From contig CAKRES010000011.1 of the NCBI GenBank assembly GCA_934317845.1, forward strand, positions 1 through 64,000: DNA of 64,000 nucleotides. Direction: 5' to 3'. Source of the stretch: an uncultured Lachnospiraceae bacterium. GTDB lineage: Bacteria; Bacillota; Clostridia; Lachnospirales; Lachnospiraceae. Below are positions 18,504-27,333 of this stretch, in pieces; positions within the stretch are counted from its first letter, which is position 1, and every line of letters starts with the position of its first letter. Below the pieces are notes generated by a model. That model was not told where the DNA came from. It did not search any database and saw only the letters and a program-made list of their open reading frames with translations. The position numbers were made by a program, and so were the translations under genes.

Positions 18504-19078
18504 ACCACTCCTCCTTTACATTTTAAAAAAGTTTCTATCATGCGTTTTCCATGCTCTGTATAAATGGACTCCGGATGAAACTGAATACCAAAGAGCGGTT
18601 CCTCCTTATGTGTGATCGCCATGATCTCACCATCCTCTGTTCTGGCATCGATCCGGAAGCAGTCCGGAAGGGTATCCTCGATCACTGCAAGCGAATGATA
18701 CCGCGCAACATACAATGGTTGTGGCATTCCTTCAAAAAGTCCTTGTCCGGTATGCTGGATCAAAGAACGCTTTCCATGACACAGTTCCTTCGCATAAGAC
18801 ACCGTTGCTCCAAACGCTGCTCCGATACTTTGATGTCCCAGACAGATACCAAGGATTGGAATCACACCATGCAGCTTTTTCACGACATCCATGCAAATGC
18901 CGGCTTCCTTCGGACTTTTCGGCCCCGGAGATAATACGATATGATCCGGAGCCATTGCTTTTATTTCCTCTACTGTGATCTTGTCATTTCTCACTACCCG
19001 GATATCCGGTTCAAACACTCCGATATACTGATATAAATTGTAAGTAAAAGAATCATAATTATCAATTAACAGCACCAT
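18500..19078 (-). CDS. trpG: Anthranilate synthase glutamine amidotransferase subunit
   Basis: This 192-residue class I amidotransferase supplies ammonia to TrpE. The catalytic triad is visible: Cys in LGICLGHQSIG and His/Glu in GIQFHPESIYT. It ends after the amidotransferase domain; the phosphoribosyltransferase (TrpD) domain that is fused or adjacent in many relatives is absent. It starts 3 bases after trpE and overlaps trpC. The same subunit may also serve PabB if one exists. Confidence 0.93.
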   Translation of the reverse strand: MVLLIDNYDSFTYNLYQYIGVFEPDIRVVRNDKITVEEIKAMAPDHIVLSPGPKSPKEAGICMDVVKKLHGVIPILGICLGHQSIGAAFGATVSYAKELCHGKRSLIQHTGQGLFEGMPQPLYVARYHSLAVIEDTLPDCFRIDARTEDGEIMAITHKEEPLFGIQFHPESIYTEHGKRMIETFLKCKGGVV

Positions 19079-19081
19079 CTC

Positions 19082-20512
19082 TTACACCTCCTTTAAAAGG
19101 ATCGAGGAAAGTGCACCCATTTTATTCACACATTCCTGATACTCCTTTTCCGGTACAGAATCCGCAACAATCCCGGCTCCCGCCTGCAAATAAACCTTAT
19201 CCTCTTTTTTGATCATCGTGCGGATCGTGATACAAAAATCCATGTCACCGGAGAAGTCCAGATATCCGACTGCTCCACCATAAAGTCCCCGTCTTACCTC
19301 TTCCAACTCATCAATGATCTCCATAGCACGGATCTTCGGCGCCCCACTTAATGTTCCCGCCGGTAAAAAGCTATTTAACAGATCAAGCGGATGCCGGTTT
19401 CCTTTCTGTCTTCCTTCTACTAAAGATACCAGATGCATGACGTGGGAATATTTCTGCACCTGCATAAACTGGGATACCCTGACCGTACCAAACTCTGCAA
19501 TCCTTCCCATATCATTTCTTGCCAGATCCACAAGCATCACATGCTCCGCCTTTTCCTTTTCGTCGGACAAAAGATCCTTGATCAGTGCCTCATCCTCGTC
19601 GTCATTTCTGCCCCGCTTTCTCGTTCCGGCAATCGGACACGTTTCTACCATTTTCCGTTTTTCTTTCACGATCATTTCCGGAGAGCTTCCGATCACCTCA
19701 AAATCTCCAAACTGGAAATAATAAAGATACGGAGAAGGATTCTTTTCTCTGAGTCGCTCATATAATGTAAATCCATCCGTTCTCGTCTCTACCGTAAGCC
19801 GTTGTGACAACACCGTCTGGAAAATATGGCCTTCCCGGATATAGTGTTTGATCTTTTTAACTTTGTCACAGTATGCTTCCAAAGTATCCGTTCTTGCTAC
19901 GACCACACCATCCTTTTCGTTATCCGGTGCAGCATCCGGTCTGCTCTTTTCCATCCGGTAAGCATCCTGTACTTCTTTGGCAAAATCCGCCAACCGCTCT
20001 TTCGCCTTCTGTTCTCCCTCTTTCGTGTCATCCATCAAAGTGACAAAGGTCATCGTTTCCGCCACATGATCGATCGTGATATACTCAGTCACCAGCATCA
20101 GTTCCATCGTATCACAACCGATCTCATCCGGATTCTCATCCGGAAGTTCTTCCTGATACCTTACATAATCATAACCGAACGTTCCCACCAGACCGCCAAG
20201 GAACGGAAGTGCCCCCTCCTCTTTGCTGACTTCGTACTGACTGTAAAACTCCTTTAACAGAGTTACCGGATCCCCGGTAAGAATTTCTTCGGTCTGATCC
20301 CGGTAAACGATCTTAAGCCCCTGATCGTGGTTCGACGTGATCCGTGCTTTCGGCTCACGCCCTAAAAACACATATCGGCCATTGTTCTTGTCGTAGCTTT
20401 CCAGCAAAAAGCCTTCCCGCTTTCCCACATAGCTTTTGTATATGGAAATGGCAGTTTCATCGACAATGCTGACCGTTTTCTGATACGCTTTTTTTCTGAC
20501 CTTTTTCTGCAT
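19082..20512 (-). CDS. trpE: Anthranilate synthase component I
   Basis: This 476-residue chorismate-using enzyme starts the tryptophan pathway. The feedback site signature LLES is present (GFLLESYDKNNGRYVFLG), and the C-terminal chorismate-binding domain shows PIAGTRKRGRNDDEDE, NDMGRIAEFG and GTLSGAPKIRAMEI. An in-frame ATG at 20563 lies inside the T-box terminator stem, so it cannot be the true start; AGGAAG before ATG 20512 fits. Regulation by the upstream T-box and by tryptophan inhibition is expected. Confidence 0.93.
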   Translation of the reverse strand: MQKKVRKKAYQKTVSIVDETAISIYKSYVGKREGFLLESYDKNNGRYVFLGREPKARITSNHDQGLKIVYRDQTEEILTGDPVTLLKEFYSQYEVSKEEGALPFLGGLVGTFGYDYVRYQEELPDENPDEIGCDTMELMLVTEYITIDHVAETMTFVTLMDDTKEGEQKAKERLADFAKEVQDAYRMEKSRPDAAPDNEKDGVVVARTDTLEAYCDKVKKIKHYIREGHIFQTVLSQRLTVETRTDGFTLYERLREKNPSPYLYYFQFGDFEVIGSSPEMIVKEKRKMVETCPIAGTRKRGRNDDEDEALIKDLLSDEKEKAEHVMLVDLARNDMGRIAEFGTVRVSQFMQVQKYSHVMHLVSLVEGRQKGNRHPLDLLNSFLPAGTLSGAPKIRAMEIIDELEEVRRGLYGGAVGYLDFSGDMDFCITIRTMIKKEDKVYLQAGAGIVADSVPEKEYQECVNKMGALSSILLKEV

Positions 20513-20534
20513 CTTCCGACTTCCTTTCTTCACA

Positions 20535-20871
20535 ACTAAAAAATCCCCGAAAACAGAATTCATCTGCTTTCAGGGACGATACAATCGTGGTGCCACCCTT
20601 CTTCACATAAAACACGGGCAAAAAAATAAGCACTTCCCGAAAAACCGGAAAATGCTGCCACCGCTTTATGCCTCATACTCGATACTGAGGTTCTCCTCTA
20701 ATATCTACCCGCTATAACGTGCGGACACGGCATCAGCTACTCCTTACGTTTCACCTTGCATCTCACAAATCCATTCCTTACTGCTTCCTGTACCGGTTTC
20801 CAGCATCCCGGCTCTCTGTTACAGTACCTCAGGTAAGTACTCCTTTTGCTCATAGACTTTGTCATATCTGT
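20535..20871 (-). promoter_or_regulatory. Tryptophan T-box leader
   Basis: Minus-strand landmarks occur in order: stem I with AGAGAGCC and GCTGGAAACCGG loops, a specifier loop AAGGAATGGATTT whose UGG codon (20771-20773) calls tRNA-Trp, and the T-box sequence AAGGGTGGCACCACG (around 20586-20600) in the antiterminator. It ends with a terminator stem (20538-20577, CCCTGAAAGCAGA with TCTGTTTTCGGGG) and TTTTTT. Uncharged tRNA-Trp should allow read-through into trpE. Confidence 0.93.
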
Positions 20872-20876
20872 TTGTT

Positions 20877-20905
20877 AGGATAGCATTTTGTCCTGTGTCT
20901 GTCAA
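20877..20905 (-). promoter_or_regulatory. Promoter of the trp operon
   Basis: TTGACA and TATCCT on the minus strand are separated by 17 bases, with TGC before the -10. It lies just upstream of the T-box. Positions 20906-20980 hold nothing else that I can assign. Confidence 0.8.
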
Positions 20906-20980
20906 GTGCGAGTTTTTGACATTTGCGTATCATACGTCCACCCACACGCATTGTGTACACACCTTTATTTGAGCATATGG

Positions 20981-21258
20981 CTATTCTTTTTGGGAAAAAT
21001 ACTCATAGGTTTGTTTTGATATTGTTGTGATCAGGCTTCGGGCTGCTGCCACATTAGAGGTTCTTGTTACCATCACACAGAGAATGTATGGTTTCCCTTC
21101 CAGACAAATGATCGCTGCGTCATTTTCTGTATCGTCCAATTCTTCTGTCTTATTGGCTGTGGTTACATAAGAGGGAACACCTGTGGGAATTTTCCCTGTT
21201 CTTGTCTGCTGTTTCAGATCGTTTAAAATTTTTTTGGCACCGATTATTTTGTTTTCAT
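20981..21258 (-). pseudogene. Deleted copy of the beta-lactamase-like lipoprotein gene
   Basis: This is the 3' third of a paralogue of the intact gene at 50744-51736, matching its residues from about E240 to the C-terminus (ENKIIGAKKILNDLKQQTRT and so on). The start codon region ATGAAAA is fused directly to that C-terminal part; both junction points in the intact gene carry ATGAAAA, so deletion between 7-base direct repeats is likely. The start is now out of frame and stops after four codons. The catalytic KTG has become KTE, and the SxxK and SDN motifs are lost. Not functional. Confidence 0.85.
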
Positions 21259-21325
21259 CTCAGCACCTAATTTTGATCTTTGCTCGTTATCTCTGAGTCA
21301 TAGGAAAAGTAAATACTCCGGCAGC

Positions 21326-21775
21326 TTATGCATAAAATAATCCGCTGGTTTCACGTTCTGGGGAAAGAGAGACCATATTCATGGAATTCGAAATATCCGT
21401 TTCCACAGGCTGATTATCTGCATAAAAATGAAATAGATCGGTATTTATATACTCTTCTTCTCCGACGTTTTTAAACGAACAATCCAGATAGACTGCCTCT
21501 ATATACTCCCCGAACGTCCCATACTCCATGACATCTTCGGTACCTACGTCATTTATGGTTACATTTAACTTAGAGCCCAAACCATCATCCATAACGTAGG
21601 TTTGTCCGATTTCCAGCCAGTCATCCTTTTCTGCTTTTTGTTTCGGATCCTCTGTCGTTTCGGTTGTAGCACTCTGTGCCTTTTTTTCTTTCGCACTGTC
21701 CTCTTTATCAGAAGATAACCTCCCGGCATTATCATTCTGGAATATGTCAGCTTTTTTCAGCAGCTCGAATAACAT
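21326..21775 (-). pseudogene. Truncated copy of the zinc-ribbon/YARHG membrane protein
   Basis: The 149-codon frame matches the middle of the intact protein at 51745-52860: a Thr/Glu-rich linker then WLEIGQTYVMDD, VYLDCSFKNVGEEEY, FHFYADNQPV and ERETSGLFYA. The N-terminal zinc ribbon, the membrane segment and the C-terminal YARHG domain are missing. Beyond its stop, the ancestral terminal residues (KDQN, stop) remain recognisable in another frame just before the beta-lactamase-like remnant. Its ATG overlaps the upstream gene's stop (TAATG), so a short product could still be translated. Confidence 0.75.
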
Positions 21776-22695
21776 TATTCCGCTCTCAAATAATCCGCAT
21801 TTACATAGCCGCCTTGTTCCAGATCATCCGAGAACACCCATGCAAAATTGCCGTTCACTCTCTGGACCTGCACAATCTGTCCGTTGTAAAGTTTTCCTTC
21901 TATGTTGTCATCTCTTGTTTCAGGAGTACTACGCAGTGCAAGATAGGTTCCTTCCTTTACTCTTACCGTGTAAAAACCAATATCCACACTGGAGCTTTTA
22001 CTACTTGTACTACCAGAGGAGCTTTTCTTCTGCATTGTGCCGTCCTGATAAACATATGTCCCCGGCCAAGTTTCATCGATTGCATAAGCCAGCCCCATTG
22101 TCCCATCTGTGCTCAATGTAAAACCATCTTTCGTCGTTTTGATTGTAACATCCGTCAGATTAGCATTATCGTCTCCATAATACCATGATCCCTTATATAC
22201 ACCGTTTCCTTCATAGGCTAAGAATGCCCCTCCATTCGCATCCGAACTAGTCATAGCATAGCCTTCACCATCCTGCAAAACAATCGTAAATGTGATTGAA
22301 TCTTTCTTATAATCTCCTTCCATCAGCTTGTATTCTACCGGTGCACTTTTCTTCTTTTTCTTCGCTTTCTTTTCTTTTTTGCTTTCTTCTGTCGTAGCTT
22401 CTTCTGTTGTCGGTTCCTCTGTCGTTGGTGCTTCCGTTGTCTGCTGCTCTGTTGTCGCCTCCGTAGTAGCCTGCGCCACATGACTGTCACTACTTTGTCT
22501 GCTCAACAGTATCGTCACTATAATTGCTGCAATTATGATCACCACCGTCAGAACAACTCCCGCAATGATCAGAACATTCCGTTTTTTGCTATCACTACTG
22601 TTATGTACTGTAGTGATCTGCTGCTCTGCTCCACATTTAGGGCAGTATCTTATATTATCCTCTATTTTTTCTCCGCAATGGTTGCAATACTTCAT
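21775..22695 (-). CDS. Zinc-ribbon membrane protein with SH3-like C-terminus
   Basis: This 306-residue protein begins with a zinc ribbon (MKYCNHCGEKIEDN, YCPKCG), then one membrane segment (about 40-65), a threonine/glutamate linker made of TTE repeats, a lysine-rich patch, a beta-rich domain with EGNGVYKGSWYYGDD, and a C-terminal SH3-like domain (TYLALRSTPETRDDN, VNADYLRAE). The ribbon should be cytoplasmic and the SH3 outside, where such domains bind wall peptides. AGGAGG precedes the ATG. It is first in a unit whose next two genes have decayed. Confidence 0.75.
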   Translation of the reverse strand: MKYCNHCGEKIEDNIRYCPKCGAEQQITTVHNSSDSKKRNVLIIAGVVLTVVIIIAAIIVTILLSRQSSDSHVAQATTEATTEQQTTEAPTTEEPTTEEATTEESKKEKKAKKKKKSAPVEYKLMEGDYKKDSITFTIVLQDGEGYAMTSSDANGGAFLAYEGNGVYKGSWYYGDDNANLTDVTIKTTKDGFTLSTDGTMGLAYAIDETWPGTYVYQDGTMQKKSSSGSTSSKSSSVDIGFYTVRVKEGTYLALRSTPETRDDNIEGKLYNGQIVQVQRVNGNFAWVFSDDLEQGGYVNADYLRAE

Positions 22696-22756
22696 AAATC
22701 CTCCTTCTCGTTCATCACAATATGCACCATAAAACCCCTTATTGACTCCTTACGTG

Positions 22757-25700
22757 TTACTTGGTTAGTTTTACTTTCTTTTTGCTGCTCCACTTACCAT
22801 AGACGTATCTGCCACTGATCACCTTATACACTCTGGCACGTACATAGTAGGTCTTTCCCTTTTTCAACTTTCCAATGTAGCCGCTTTTTTGCAAGGTTGT
22901 AATTTTTTTTGCACCTTTAAAGTTTTTCTTTGTACTCCACTGAAGCTGATAGCCGTCACAGTTTGCCTTTCCCTTTAATGAAAATGCAATATATCTTTTT
23001 TTATACGATTTTGCTTTTGTGATCTTCGCTTTTATTTTCTTTACCTTCGCGATATACGCAGCGGTGCTGTCCTGTGCCGTGCTTGTCTGGCTTCGGTTTG
23101 CTGCTGTACTGCTATTCTGGTTGTTTTGTGCTGTTGTACTATTTTGGTTTGCTGTATTCGTATTCTGGTTCGTTCTGATCGAAACAGAAATCGTGTCCGG
23201 CTCACTTCGATAGTAGTTTTCTGTTTCAGCAGAGGATACTGTGATGACCGCCTCTCCTACTTTCAAAGGGGTTACGTTACCTGCTTCATCTACGGAAATA
23301 ACGTCGCTTCCCTCTGTAACACTGTACTCGATCCGTCCATCACTATCTGTATAGATGCCCTCTAACTTAAATGCTCCATTTTCTAACAACTGTGAATATT
23401 TATATGTGTAAACGGAGAGATCCGGCGTATATTTGCTTACTGTCACCTCACATTTTGCTGCAAGTCCACTTTGTGTGGATGCAGTGATCGTCGCAATGCC
23501 GGCCCCCTTTGCAACTACTGTGCCATCATTTACTTCTGCTACTAATGGATTGCTGCTCGCCCATGTAACGGTATCTGTAGTATCTGATGGTGAAATCTGT
23601 GCTGCCAGCTCCACGCTCTGACCGAGGTACAACGATGCCTCTGTCTCATTCAGCTTGATCTGCGTACTGGCTACCAGAACGGTTACCGTACATTCCTTCG
23701 TCAATCCATTGGTGGTAGTCGCTGTAATCTTGGTGGTTCCCTTTTTCAGTCCTTTTACCAGTCCGTTGCCATCCACGCTGGCAATGCTTTCATCTGCTGA
23801 CTTCCATGTGATCAGCTTATCTGTTGCATTGTCCGGTTTGACCTCCGGTGAAAACTGATACATCTTGGAACGATATACCTGAATGGATTCCGGAATAGAC
23901 ACGCTTGTAACAGGAATGCCTTTCACCTCGATCTCAAATGTCTTTGACTGATCTCCATAGGTTACGGTAACCGTCTGCTTTCCAATCTTGTGCATATCAT
24001 AGCCGCTTACCCGGTCTGTTGTAATTGCAGTCTTTTTCTCGTTGCCATCCTCGTAGCTTACTTTCACAGAGCCACCGGTCAGATCCAGCTTTTCTCCCTG
24101 AATGTAAGTCTTTTTGGATGGAACACTTACCAGCTCCAGATCCTCCACACGAACGATGAGGTTACTTCTTAACTGGATATATGGATAAGAGCAGTCCGGA
24201 TCAAGCTCCCATGTACTATCAAAATCGTAGCCTGTGTAGGTTGTTTTTTGTTGTAACTGGGTAGCAGTTTTCTCCGTTGCTCCATTAGTATATGTGCAGG
24301 AATCCTTAAGGCAATAGCAATCCGTTACGCTGCCACCCCCCGTTATCGCACTGGAGGCATAACCCATGTTAATACAATTTTGGCATATCGTTTCACATCC
24401 TATACCATACGCATCGCCATAATGTGTATTCTTGACACTTGCTCTGTTAATACAATTGATCATCGTAGTTCCGGTTTTGGTATCCCTATCATAATTACCT
24501 GTTCCTATAAATCCAGATACATAATCATCAGAGTCAGATGCATATGATGATATCGCTCCACTTACATAACAATTGCTGACCACCGCAGTTCCTGATGCAT
24601 ATCCTGCTATCGCACCAACAGAATAGGAAGAACTCAGGTCTATATCCACATCTACCATTCCGAGATTTTTTATCTCCGCCTTTGCTCCGAGCTTGGCAAA
24701 TAAACCAACATATTTACCACTGAACGATCCATACATATGCATCCCTATAATGCGTTTTCCATTTCCGTCAAAGGTTCCGGTAAATTGATCCAGTGGTGTC
24801 CAACCGTGTCCGGTATCCCATGAACCGCCTTTTTTGGTTTCTTCACTGATATCCAGATCCGTCATCAATATGTACTTTCCGGATGGATCTTCATTGATGC
24901 CATATAAATCCTCAATCGTTCGAATCGCCTTATATCCTTTCGGAATGTCTGCTTCTGCCTTCTCATCATATGACTGATATGCTGCTTCGGCATCCGTTAA
25001 TACCTTGGTTGTCTCCTCGTCGATCAATGCTTTTTGGGCTGTCGTTAATGCGTCGTATGCCTCTCTTGCTTTTTGGATTTTTTTCTTACATTCCAGCGTA
25101 TATTTTACGGTTCCAATATTCTTGATCAATGCATCGGCACTAACTGCTGCTTTCGGATAATTGATCTTGAACGTCTTTTTCTCGCTTTCCACGCCATAGT
25201 ATGTCTCCGTTTCCGCAACCTTGGCATATACATAATAGGTTCCCATATCGGATGGTGCCTTCGTGGTATATGTTCCATCCCCACTCACAGAATAGTAATA
25301 TTCCACCGTACCAAACTTGGCACTTGCATCTGCTGAACTATACACGCTTCCATCATACTCCACATCCGGGCAGGTCAGCTCCTTGGTAAAAGCGTTCTTC
25401 GGCTTGCTTACCGTAATCTCATAACAAACCGTTTTTCCTCCCATGCTTACTGTTACCGTCTGTGTGCCGATTGTCTCTGCCACCGCAATATCAAGCATCG
25501 AAGTTGTAAGTGCCGTAGCTGCTTCTTTCCCATCTTCATAGGTGAGCTTTACTTTACCACCACTTACATCCAGCTTGTCTCCCTGATAATAGCTTGTTTT
25601 TGTCGGAGCACTTACCAGCTCCAGATCCTCCACACGAACGATGCGGTTACTTCTTAACTGGATATATGGATAAGAGCAGTCCGGATCAAGCTCCCATGTA

Positions 25701-26560
25701 CTATCAAAATCGTAGCCTGTGTAGGTTGTTTTTTGTTGTAACTGGGTAGCAGTTTTCTCCGTTGCTCCATTAGTATATGTGCAGGAATCCTTAAGGCAAT
25801 AGCAATCCGTTACGCTGCCACCCCCCGTTATCGCACTGGAGGCATAACCCATGTTAATACAATTTTGGCATATCGTTTCACATCCTATACCATACGCATC
25901 GCCATAATGTGTATTCTTGACACTTGCTCTGTTAATACAATTGATCATCGTAGTTCCGGTTTTGGTATCCCTATCATAATTACCTGTTCCTATAAATCCA
26001 GATACATAATCATCAGAGTCAGATGCATATGATGATATCGCTCCACTTACATAACAATTGCTGACCACCGCAGTTCCTGATGCATATCCTGCTATCGCAC
26101 CAACAGAATAGGAAGAACTCAGGTCTATATCCACATCTACCATTCCGAGATTTTTTATCTCCGCCTTTGCTCCGAGCTTGGCAAATAAACCAACATATTT
26201 ACCACTGAACGATCCATACATATGCATCCCTATAATGCGTTTTCCATTTCCGTCAAAGGTTCCGGTAAATTGATCCAGTGGTGTCCAACCGTGTCCGGTA
26301 TCCCATGAACCGCCTTTTTTGGTTTCTTCACTGATATCCAGATCCGTCATCAATATGTACTTTCCGGATGGATCTTCATTGATGCCATATAAGTCATCAA
26401 TCGTCCGGATTGGTGTGTAGCCTTCCGGCACGGTTTCCTCTTCCGCCGTATTCCCGGCTCCTGTGTCCTCTTCTGCGTTTACGATCATCTGATTTCCGGA
26501 AAAAGAAATCGAACTGAACAGTAAACAGCAAGTTAACAGTAACGATAAGAATCTTTTCAT
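22757..26560 (-). CDS. Giant secreted surface protein with duplicated GLUG-type domain
   Basis: This 1267-residue protein has a signal peptide (FLSLLLTCCLLFSSISF). Two nearly identical domains of about 260 residues (near 50-310 and 545-805) carry GTFDGNGKRIIGMHMYGSFS and GAIAGYAS motifs of GLUG-like beta-helices. Each is followed by a Big_3-like Ig domain; an MBG-like domain and a FIVAR-like helical spacer lie between, then two BIG2 domains, an Asn/Thr/Gln linker and a fibronectin III-like C-terminus rich in lysine. ATG 26560 has AGGAGG 9 bases upstream. It is probably an adhesin or envelope-bound protein; no sortase motif is present. Confidence 0.8.
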   Translation of the reverse strand: MKRFLSLLLTCCLLFSSISFSGNQMIVNAEEDTGAGNTAEEETVPEGYTPIRTIDDLYGINEDPSGKYILMTDLDISEETKKGGSWDTGHGWTPLDQFTGTFDGNGKRIIGMHMYGSFSGKYVGLFAKLGAKAEIKNLGMVDVDIDLSSSYSVGAIAGYASGTAVVSNCYVSGAISSYASDSDDYVSGFIGTGNYDRDTKTGTTMINCINRASVKNTHYGDAYGIGCETICQNCINMGYASSAITGGGSVTDCYCLKDSCTYTNGATEKTATQLQQKTTYTGYDFDSTWELDPDCSYPYIQLRSNRIVRVEDLELVSAPTKTSYYQGDKLDVSGGKVKLTYEDGKEAATALTTSMLDIAVAETIGTQTVTVSMGGKTVCYEITVSKPKNAFTKELTCPDVEYDGSVYSSADASAKFGTVEYYYSVSGDGTYTTKAPSDMGTYYVYAKVAETETYYGVESEKKTFKINYPKAAVSADALIKNIGTVKYTLECKKKIQKAREAYDALTTAQKALIDEETTKVLTDAEAAYQSYDEKAEADIPKGYKAIRTIEDLYGINEDPSGKYILMTDLDISEETKKGGSWDTGHGWTPLDQFTGTFDGNGKRIIGMHMYGSFSGKYVGLFAKLGAKAEIKNLGMVDVDIDLSSSYSVGAIAGYASGTAVVSNCYVSGAISSYASDSDDYVSGFIGTGNYDRDTKTGTTMINCINRASVKNTHYGDAYGIGCETICQNCINMGYASSAITGGGSVTDCYCLKDSCTYTNGATEKTATQLQQKTTYTGYDFDSTWELDPDCSYPYIQLRSNLIVRVEDLELVSVPSKKTYIQGEKLDLTGGSVKVSYEDGNEKKTAITTDRVSGYDMHKIGKQTVTVTYGDQSKTFEIEVKGIPVTSVSIPESIQVYRSKMYQFSPEVKPDNATDKLITWKSADESIASVDGNGLVKGLKKGTTKITATTTNGLTKECTVTVLVASTQIKLNETEASLYLGQSVELAAQISPSDTTDTVTWASSNPLVAEVNDGTVVAKGAGIATITASTQSGLAAKCEVTVSKYTPDLSVYTYKYSQLLENGAFKLEGIYTDSDGRIEYSVTEGSDVISVDEAGNVTPLKVGEAVITVSSAETENYYRSEPDTISVSIRTNQNTNTANQNSTTAQNNQNSSTAANRSQTSTAQDSTAAYIAKVKKIKAKITKAKSYKKRYIAFSLKGKANCDGYQLQWSTKKNFKGAKKITTLQKSGYIGKLKKGKTYYVRARVYKVISGRYVYGKWSSKKKVKLTK
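24128..24907 (-). repeat. Intragenic direct repeat, 3' copy
   Basis: About 780 bp nearly identical to 25613-26392, offset by 1485 bp inside the giant surface gene. I saw one coding change (R to L in the RSNRIV/RSNLIV motif) across the unit. Confidence 0.9.
25613..26392 (-). repeat. Intragenic direct repeat, 5' copy
   Basis: Partner of 24128-24907. The two copies encode the GLUG-type domain. Synonymous sites are as conserved as coding ones, which points to recent duplication or ongoing gene conversion. Confidence 0.9.
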
Positions 26561-26606
26561 ACTCATATACCTCCTATTTATGTGTTATATTTTTATGTTT
26601 TTTGAT

Positions 26607-26690
26607 ACTTTAGCACCTGCACGTTCCAAAACTTTTTCCAAAATTTTCAAAAAAAGAATCCCACACCATAATCATGATGTGGGATTTGAT
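26607..26690 (-). promoter_or_regulatory. Shared activator-type promoter block A, with terminator
   Basis: On the minus strand a terminator hairpin (AATCCCACATCATGAT then GTGTGGGATT, T-run) closes the 26702-27283 gene. It is followed by TTTTGAAAA, TTTTGGAAAA and TTTTGGAACG boxes about 10-12 bases apart, then GTGCTAAAGTA, an extended -10-like motif. No clear -35 is present. The surface gene starts about 47 bases further on. The same block recurs at 28077 and 54311. Confidence 0.6.
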
Positions 26691-26701
26691 AAGCACTTTT
26701 A

Positions 26702-27283
26702 TTAAACCATCGACTGTAACTTCTTTACATCTTCACTCATTCCATCTACCGGAATGAAATAGCTGCTTCCATCCTTTTTTTGTATTTGCACCATCTTCCC
26801 ATATCCGCAGTATAAAAACACCAGTGCTGCCAAAAAGAACGCGGGTTGAAAGAAACCTAATATTACAAAAAAAACACCATATAAAGTATCCCATAAATCC
26901 ATCTTAACTTTTACACCAATACTCTTAATATCAGATAGCTCTATCTTTGTTTCATTTGTTTTCTTTTTTCTAAACAATCTATCAATCGTCTGCGTAAAAT
27001 GCAGTGCACCCGAATCATCAGCAGTGATCTCGGTATGTGTTGTACGGTAGACCATATAGGTAAACATTTTTCTTTTCTCAAATACTAGAGTTTTTGTTAA
27101 TTCACATGCTCTCTCTGCACTCTGATTCTCCGTTTCCTCCACTTTAGTATTCTGCAGAGTTACATCTTCCTCCACATGCTCCGTGTCATTTGATCCAGTA
27201 GTCACATGTGCGATCTTGGATCCACAGACCACACAAAAATTTGCTCCATTATCAATCTTGTTTCCACAATTTGTACAGTACAT
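26702..27283 (-). CDS. Zinc-ribbon protein with PH-like membrane domain
   Basis: A 193-residue protein with an N-terminal zinc ribbon (MYCTNCGNKIDNGANFC, CGSK), an acidic linker, and a C-terminal domain with a hydrophobic hairpin (LYGVFFVILGFFQPAFFLAA) flanked by short beta strands. AGGAGG before ATG 27283 sets the start. It lies 50 bases after the related zinc-ribbon gene at 27334 on the same strand. Function unknown; the ribbon plus membrane pattern recurs in several proteins in this window. Confidence 0.65.
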   Translation of the reverse strand: MYCTNCGNKIDNGANFCVVCGSKIAHVTTGSNDTEHVEEDVTLQNTKVEETENQSAERACELTKTLVFEKRKMFTYMVYRTTHTEITADDSGALHFTQTIDRLFRKKKTNETKIELSDIKSIGVKVKMDLWDTLYGVFFVILGFFQPAFFLAALVFLYCGYGKMVQIQKKDGSSYFIPVDGMSEDVKKLQSMV

Positions 27284-27333
27284 ATCTTTTCCTCCTAACA
27301 CTATACATCAATAAAATGCCTTTATTAGCAGCT

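Noticed and set aside
20513..20563. Upstream start codon for trpE at 20563
   Set aside because: It lies inside the T-box terminator hairpin; the residues upstream of 20512 do not resemble TrpE.
26657..26686. The TCCCACA hairpins at 26657 and 28129 as another copy of the palindromic element
   Set aside because: They share only a short GTGGGA motif and lack the core stems and the GAAGCGAAAGCG segment; they are ordinary terminators.
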